Of a stretch of DNA of 64,000 bases, positions 56,069 to 64,000 are shown one piece after another; position 1 is the first letter of the stretch, and each line of letters opens with the position of its first letter. The stretch comes from Lytechinus pictus. Lineage: Eukaryota > Echinodermata > Echinoidea > Temnopleuroida > Toxopneustidae. Under the pieces are notes generated by a model. It was not told the origin of the DNA and searched no databases. It saw only the letters and a program-made list of their open reading frames with translations. A program made the position numbers and the translations under genes. The stretch lies in NCBI RefSeq assembly GCF_037042905.1, contig NC_087250.1, forward strand, positions 1,279,501-1,343,500, in the 5' to 3' direction.

Positions 56069-57464
56069 AACTCAGTGGGCCCACCATCCCATTGTAACCT
56101 AATCCCTCCCTATGAATTGAATTTTTGTTTCCTTCCTCTTCTTTTTCATTTTCTTTATGAAAAACTTTATTATAGCTTCCTCATTTATAAGTAGGTAATC
56201 ATTTGCATTATTTTACACCGGCATAATCGATTTTTTAAGAATGTTTTATTGTATTCTCTCAAATCAAAATACACATTCAAATTACATACACAAGTTTTAC
56301 AAATTATCTGGAACATGATTATAAATTACACAATAAATCGATTATGATTATACAAATTATACATCAAACTTCAAAGATACTGGAAATTAATACTGATGCG
56401 TTTCAACAATTCTAAAATGAAATATTAACAAGATGTATTAAATGACAAGAGAGAGGGAGAAAGAGAGCGAGAAATAAAAACAATGATAAAAAAAGGTCAT
56501 GATCTCCCTCCCCAGGTAAAGACCACTGTCAGGAAAGAAATTTAATTATATAATGTTTCAGTTAAAGTTTAAACATATGTTAAATATATTTACCTTATCC
56601 AAGTTAGGGTTTTCTTCTAGACAAGCATGTGCATATGTTTTGAATATTTTAAAAGCAAGCGTTGGAAACGTTTGTACAAGTGTACCAGGTTATTAAATAA
56701 AGCATTTTAATACAGGTGTCATAAATAGCCAATACAGTGGTCTAGCATTTATGAGTGTAGATGTACAGATGCACAGGAAGTCTTTTGTTAATAAGAATGT
56801 GTTGCTTTATGCTCTCATCTGTTATTGAAATTTTTTGAATTACTTTATAGAAATTTTACAGTTAGTCCTAGTAACGGTAGGGTATATTAGGAGGTTAATT
56901 TCAGTAATTCAGGGAGAACCACCTAAGCTAGAATAGACCACAGATGTTAGTATAGGCAGTCTAAGTTAAAACTGAGGGACGACGTCGGTGACGAGATAAC
57001 GACCCCAGCTGCCGCCGGTTCTCCACCGTCATGATTATATTTTATTTTATTTTATTTTGTCTAAACACGATATTTTATTTTGTTCAAAATATGGAAAGGA
57101 GAGACGCATTATGTTTAATAATCTTAAGATAAATGACCCGAGTCTTAAACAATTGTTAGTTAATCCCGATTATACACGGGAACTACTGTGTTTTATATAT
57201 GCCGCTAACTTTCTTTGAAGAAAAAAAGGTAATATTCGTGCCAAATATATTCTGTTGTTTGTTATTATATTTTGTTATATTATTGTTTGTCAACAATTGG
57301 AGGAAGCAGACGTGTTTTTTGGTTGCTCCTACTTTTGGATACTTATTTCGGGAAATATCATATCTCTGCCAATAAATCTTACACCACCGGATAGCGGACA
57401 GTGTGCTGACTTGGAAGGTGCTTATTACATACTCCTTAAAAAATATCCTTAGAGAAATTTAAAT
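56069..57464. other. Gene-free region
   Basis: AT-rich with a (TTTTA)n tract near 57035-57060. No gene is recognised. Confidence 0.4.
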
Positions 57465-58148
57465 AATAAGTATTAAGTAGAAATAAGGTTTAAAGTTCGG
57501 GGAGTCACTCAAAGAGTTTCCATTTAGCATGTTTAAGATTAGCTAGTGTCATAACCTTTGCATTTTTAATACCAAATTACTTTTTTAGTTATTTATTTCT
57601 CTCGATTCTAATCCCGCCCGATTTGCAAGTGATTTTTGTTTTTGACGTCAGACTTCACACAGTAGTTGATGAGTTACCCTTGTGGAAATGAACAAATTAA
57701 CATGTCTTGTTCACCCAACGAATGAATTCCTTTGACCGTTTTTGTGGTATTAGGATGACTGAATAATGATAATAATACTAATGATTATAATAATTAAACA
57801 ATGATAGTAATAATAATGATAATACATGTAATAATGATATTAACAATGATAACAATAATAATATTAATGATAATAATGATAATAATAATGGTAATAATAA
57901 TAATAATACATGAATGAGGAATCACCTTGGTTTTAAAAGATGAGGTAGTATGCTTTACAATTACAGGTCATTTATGAATTGTAGTTATGACTAGGATAGC
58001 ATAACTAACAGATGATTCTCGCTTTTGTTTTTGTGGGACGCACTTTACAGATTGAGTCAGAAACATATTTTCCAATCGGGTGGAAGTGGTATCGTCTGAT
58101 GTATGAATATTTAATCAATAATCCTGATCATGGGTGCCAGATCACGCG

Positions 58149-58168
58149 GGGGGGGGGGGGGGGGGGGA
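58149..58168. repeat. Poly-G run before the minisatellite
   Basis: An uninterrupted G run of about 20, also present but shorter at 38799-38810. Confidence 0.8.
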
Positions 58169-58209
58169 TATATCCCTCAATATTCCAGGTGGGGTGGCCT
58201 GGGTTATCA

Positions 58210-60112
58210 TCCCAATAATTTACATTTGAACATGATATTGCTTATGATGAATCATATGACAAGATTTACATTCGAACATGACATTGCTTATGATGAATCA
58301 TATGACAAGATTTACATTCGAACATGATATTGCTTATGATGAATCATATGACAAGATTTACATTCGAACATGTTATTGCTTATGATGAATCATATGACAA
58401 GATTTACATTCGAACATGTTATTGCTTATGATGAATCATATGACAAGATTTACATTCGAACATGTTATTGCTTATGATGAATCATATGACAAGATTTACA
58501 TTCGAACATGTTATTGCTTATGATGAATCATATGACAAGATTTACATTCGAACATGTTATTGCTTATGATGAATCATATGACAAGATTTACATTCGAACA
58601 TGTTATTGCTTATGATGAATCATATGACAAGATTTACATTCGAACACGATATTGCTTATGATGAATCATATGACAAGATTTACATTCGAACATGATATTG
58701 CTTATGATGAATCATATGACAAGATTTACATTCGAACATGATATTGCTTATGATGAATCATATGACAAGATTTACATTCGAACATGATATTGCTTATGAT
58801 GAATCATATGACAAGATTTACATTCGAACATGATATTGCTTATGATGAATCATATGACAAGATTTACATTCGAACATGATATTGCTTATGATGAATCATA
58901 TGACAAGATTTACATTCGAACATGATATTGCTTATGATGAATCATATGACAAGATTTACATTCGAACATAATATTGCTTATGATGAATCGTATGACAAGA
59001 TTTACATTCGAACATGATATTGCTTATGATGAATCATATGACAAGATTTACATTCGAACATGATATTGCTTATGATGAATCATATGACAAGATTTACATT
59101 CGAACATGATATTGCTTATGATGAATCATATGACAAGATTTACATTCGAACATGATATTGCTTATGATGAATCATATGACAAGATTTACATTCGAACATG
59201 ATATTGCTTATGATGAATCATATGACAAGATTTACATTCGAACATGATATTGCTTATGATGAATCATATGACAAGATTTACATTCGAACATGATATTGCT
59301 TATGATGAATCATATGACAAGATTTACATTCGAACATGATATTGCTTATGATGAATCATATGACAAGATTTACATTCGAACATGATATTGCTTATGATGA
59401 ATCATATGACAAGATTTACATTCGAACATGATATTGCTTATGATGAATCATATGACAAGATTTACATTCGAACATGATATTGCTTATGATGAATCATATG
59501 ACAAGATTTACATTCGAACATGATATTGCTTATGATGAATCATATGACAAGATTTACATTCGAACATGATATTGCTTATGATGAATCATATGACAAGATT
59601 TACATTCGAACATGATATTGCTTATAATGAATCATAATGACAAGATTTACATTCGAACATGATATTGCTTATAATGAATCATAATGACAAGATTTACATT
59701 CGAACATGATATTGCTTATAATGAATCATAATGACAAGATTTACATTCGAACATGATATTGCTTATGATGAATCATATGACAAGATTTACATTCGAACAT
59801 GATATTGCTTATAATGAATCATAATGACAAGATTTACATTTGAACATGATATTGCTTATGATGAATCATATGACAAGATTTACATTCGAACATGATATTG
59901 CTTATAATGAATCATAATGACAAGATTTACATTCGAACATGATATTGCTTATGATGAATCATATGACAAGATTTACATTCGAACATGATATTGCTTATAA
60001 TGAATCATAATGACAAGATTTACATTCGAACATGATATTGCTTATAATGAATCATATGACAAGATTTACATTCGAACATGATATTGCTTATAATGAATCA
60101 TAATGACAAGTA
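58210..60112. repeat. 46-bp minisatellite array (block C), about 41 copies
   Basis: Same 46-bp unit as at 38860-40545, but more homogeneous: nearly all units are the 'tgatgaatcatatgac' type up to 59620, and then the 47-bp variant mixes in. A subset around 58370-58620 shares 'acatgttattgc' in place of 'acatgatattgc', a local expansion signature. Confidence 0.95.
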
Positions 60113-61564
60113 TGATCATGATGATAATGGAGGAGTATATGATGATCATGATGGTAATAATAATTGTCGTATTAATGCATGATGATCATCTATCTGTTTT
60201 CTCCCTATATTATTATGTTTATTGTTATTGAGTGACACAATTTTTTCAGGTCTTAATTCGAGTCTGTTATTTACCCGAACAATGAACGTCGATCGACACT
60301 CATGGTCCTGATAGAAATATCCCCCCCCCACACACACTTTCCCCGTCTCCATTGCACTAATCCCCCCAATCTATATTCCTCATCTCTGTTCTCCATCTAT
60401 ATCTATTTCTCTTGTGGACTATCTTCTCATCACACACTCACTCACACTCACTCACACACAAACACCTCTCTCTTCACTCTAGTAACATTATCCCCTTCCC
60501 TCCTCGCATCTCTGTCCTTTATCTGCATCCCTTTTGTGGACTCACTCCTCATCATACGCACGCACACGCACACACACACTCACTCACACACACACACTCT
60601 CTCTCTCTCAAATCAATCATCTTTCTCTTCTTCATTTTCTCTCTCTCTTTCCCTCTGTATAAAATGTGATATAAATGATCATTAAACAGTGCACCCCTTC
60701 GCTCCTCTCACACCCTCTCTTTATAACCAATAGTAGTGTCTTGTAACATAATGAAATAAAATAAATCTTACGATCAGTCATATCACATTGCAGTAAATGT
60801 TGCTCGCAAAATTTTATTGCTTTCATGTACATCTAACAGATATAACATATACCTCAGTCACAATGTTAATGTGAAGCCAAGCAGTGTAGTTTTATTATTC
60901 ACAAATGTTCACAAGTTTTCAGATATCATGGAATAAAGAAAACGAGATTTAATGTGTGTCTGCATTCAGCCATAAAGAAGGGATTTAACAACAGAGTCCA
61001 ATGTACAACAAATACGATCATTGCCTCATAACACACAAATTTACGATCAATTGTTCATTGTAAATATTTATTCGGATCGGTTCATTCTAATTATTCTGAA
61101 CAATTATATACATTCAACCATGATCCTGATTTGCCTTTGCCACTTACTCACAATTTGTGAAATGGTGACCAAATTGGGTTTCCAAATACAATTCTCATGC
61201 TCAAAGACTGTGAACAATTGCTCCCAAATTATTGTTTGAAATCAGTTTGCTCAAATTACACATTGACTAAAAAGGCAAAAAACTGTGATTTAAAGCCAAA
61301 ATTTCCCAAAGGATTACGCGCAAACGAATCAAAGTGAGAAAGAAAACAAAAGAAGTTATTGAAGTTAAAATTCTTTTGAAGCCATGTAGGTTCTCTGAAA
61401 GGCTAGAAACAAACGAGAAATATATCATTAAATGTTGGGCGGAAATACATTGAATAAAACAATTTCTCCTAGTTTGTGTCTTAAATGGCCAGCTACTCAA
61501 AAACCTGCCTCATCAATAAACTGAAATGAATTTTCTAATTTACGATTCATAACGATTACATATA

Positions 61565-61910
61565 CAGTGGTGCTTGCTCTACGGCGGCCGTACGGCGAGT
61601 CGAAAACAGCCGTTTTATTAATTTTGATTCAAACCACCTATATGTAGTTGGACAAAAAATGTTAAAACGGCTGTTCTCGACTCGCCGTACGGCCGCCGTA
61701 GAGCAAATGTGACCAAGGTATAAGCAATGGTAAGTGAATCCCACCAGAAATACACTGATGCACGTCATATGGATTGTTAATCAAACTATATTACGTTATA
61801 TTTTGCCACCTGACTGCACAATAAAATATTTTAAACGATGACAGAATTTGAACACTTTCAAATATATATGTTCATTTTCTGGTGGGTTCACTAACTTCTT
61901 GGCACCACTG
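61565..61910. mobile_element. Tc1/mariner-type MITE interrupted by a nested foldback
   Basis: Same element as 42895-43092, with TA at both sides, but split near its left end by the insertion at 61574-61706. Confidence 0.75.
61574..61706. mobile_element. Nested 133-bp foldback element
   Basis: 'ttgctctacggcggccgtac' at the left and 'gtacggccgccgtagagcaa' at the right are perfect inverted repeats. They continue with 'ggcgagtcgaaaacagccgt' against 'acggctgttctcgactcgcc'. The GC-rich stem stands out from the AT-rich surroundings. It is absent in block B. Confidence 0.85.
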
Positions 61911-62849
61911 TACTTCCTTTTATTAGATAATATATCGCATTAAGGAATAGTAATATTTACATCATGCGCTAAACGTTGGACATAACATTAACACATTGTA
62001 TAATCATTTGATATATTTTAACCAAAATTATTTTGACAATTCTTTTTCATAGTTAATAGGAACATACGGTATGATGACTTTAAAGCAATTTTCTATATGG
62101 GCATCATTACTGTCGTTTATTTGCCTATTTCATCAAATATATAATGCAACAAAATTAATTCCAACCTATTGCAGATACAGTTGCTGAATATCTTATCACT
62201 TGAGATATTTTTGAAGCACAACCAGAGGTACCAACATAAAAAAGGACAATTATGTCATTATTTCAAAAGCTAAAATCATTATTCTGAAAAGCAACACATA
62301 AAACTGATATTATAGAAATCTATTTTTGCTAAAAACTAAAAGTATTTTTATCATTTTTTTCAGTACTTTTCTGCACGACACTTTACTGACCAATAAGGTT
62401 CGACGTAATTCTTACCAAGTGATCTCAGCACTATGGTGAAGATGAAAGAGCTTCAAATTTGCTTAGGATAAGAACGTTATCCTTATTATTGAATTGATTT
62501 TCAATTAAACTCACAATAAAAAAAAACAAGCATTGTGATTTGTAACAAATTGATAGATTATGAGGTCATGTAACATGATTTCCATAATATCATATAATTA
62601 AATGCGTACAAACTAAAACCACTTGCGAAGTATAATAATCTCACCGACATAAAATAGCTTCAATATTATTAACAGAATCAAGAATGAATGAATTCAACAT
62701 TTCTACGCGCATATTGTTCAGTACCGTTCACCCAAAGTTAATAAAATGCAATCGATAATAACATCCTTTGTACAATTATCTTTTATATTTTAATAACAGA
62801 TTATAATTGTTATACTAGTCACTGTATTCTGGGCCATCATCTACACCAT

Positions 62850-62940
62850 TATCATTAATATTATCACCATCGTCATCATAATCATCATAATCATCATAAT
62901 CATCATCATCATCATCATCAGCAGCATCATTATCATCATC

Positions 62941-62971
<31 letters not shown>

Positions 62972-63006
62972 CCATCATCATCATCAGCAGCATCATTATC
63001 ATCATC

Positions 63007-63038
<32 letters not shown>

Positions 63039-63050
63039 CATCATAATTGT
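62850..63050. repeat. (ATC)n tract, block C copy
   Basis: Imperfect atc triplet run with higher-order repetition of 'agcagcatcattatcatcat'. Counterpart of 44030-44255. Confidence 0.9.
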
Positions 63051-64000
63051 CACCATCTTGAGCAGTGCGGTATCATGAATATAAAGAATAAGGTATATAT
63101 GCCTAATGTTCACACAACAATCACTTAAGTCCCATGTATCAACGAAATACACATAATTCCAAAAAATGTATTTTTCTACTGTGCATAAAAGAATGAAGAA
63201 ATTTGCAGTTTGATTTAGCTATGAAACCATCAATCGAATTCCTATTACATAATATACTAGTTTCATAACCATCTCAGAAAACTGAATTATTTACAATATT
63301 ACATTTTAAAACAAAATATTTATCAAGCAATGCTTACATCCTATATGTACATGTAATAGGGCCCCAAAACACTGCATTGGTAATGGTCTTATTGAAAACA
63401 AATATTCAAAAGCAAACTCTTATTTTGAAATTTACTATTTTCAGTAATACTCTATAGTGGGTATGCCTTTCTTAAAGGTTGTTTAAAAAATGGCTGAATA
63501 TATTTCGTGTAAATACAATGATTTTCTCATTACTCTATCAAGTGTCAGATCACTGGTTTCTCAGTATAAGAATATGCCAAAATATATAATTTTCTTCTCG
63601 AATATACATCATATTGAAATAATAATTTACAATCTTTTAACCCTCTCAGTAACGGGTTTTACAAACTCCATAATAATGCACATCAACATGACTATAGAGT
63701 ATAAGGGATTAATGTCTATTGTTGAAACAGATTCTACTCATCATCCCTGGCCAACAATCTTATCCGTTTTTTTTCCTTTCTCTCTCTCTCTCTCTCCTTT
63801 TTGTCCGATCTTCTTCCCTTTACCTTCCTTCACCCCCCGCTCTCTCTCTCCATACCAGTCGACCATGCAACATAACAGAAACATGAGTGATATCCATGTG
63901 TCCCCCTTTAATAAGTATCGGGTGTCGACTTGGCACGCCAATTAAGTTCCCTTAATCTTACTACGTTAATTACTTCATATATTATACACCGTTGAAATGA

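Larger units (their letters stand above)
57470..64000. repeat. Segmental-duplication block, copy C (cut by the window end)
   Basis: Copy of 37605-45255 at high identity. It differs by a longer minisatellite, lack of the foldback and LINE-tail insertions, and an extra nested MITE at 61574. It reaches the sequence 'cttcatattatacaccgttg' (63975 on), which in block B lies about 1 kb before the second B-box gene. Confidence 0.85.

Overview
The window looks like nuclear DNA of a marine deuterostome, most likely an echinoderm of the sea-urchin type. The reasons are AT-rich intergenic DNA, spliced genes with GT-AG introns, many palindromic MITEs, non-LTR retrotransposon remnants, a locally duplicated B-box/TRIM-like gene and, above all, a large Polinton (Maverick). 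The taxon is an inference; no species marker is visible.

Layout. 1-1500: a decayed non-LTR retrotransposon end and a foldback element. 1805-3613: an intact B-box/coiled-coil/propeller gene (minus strand). 3.7-10.1 kb: gene-poor DNA with a ~960-bp foldback element and degenerate repeat arrays. 10.15-12.15 kb: an old copy (A) of a large duplicated block. 12.6-18.2 kb: a multi-exon host gene of unknown function with a duplicated last exon. 20310-37232: a complete Polinton. 37.6-45.25 kb: block copy B. 46.3-48.1 kb: a second B-box gene copy broken by an 8-bp deletion. 49-57 kb: MITEs, a SINE and LINE fragments. 57.47 kb to the window end: block copy C. B and C each carry an array of a 46-bp minisatellite.

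The Polinton is the main feature. It is 16,923 bp, begins AG and ends CT, has ~530-bp terminal inverted repeats and is flanked by a perfect 6-bp target duplication, CATATT. It carries the expected replication and integration genes: a three-exon protein-primed family B DNA polymerase and a retrovirus-type integrase with a chromodomain. It also carries a full virion gene set: FtsK/HerA-type packaging ATPase, double-jelly-roll major capsid protein, penton-like minor capsid protein, adenain-like cysteine protease, two very basic candidate core proteins (one only 51 aa) and two conserved structural-type proteins. Less expected cargo is a PC4/Sub1-like single-strand DNA-binding protein at the left end, a 165-codon exon with no start codon, and a 68-aa gene with its own TATA box. 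Penton, basic protein, basic protein, capsid and protease lie head to tail with gaps of 2 to about 60 bp, like a late virion operon. No core gene is visibly broken, so the element looks young and possibly still able to form particles (inference).

The host part records repeated segmental duplication of [repeat block + B-box gene]. The order predicts another B-box gene copy about 1 kb beyond the right edge of the window.
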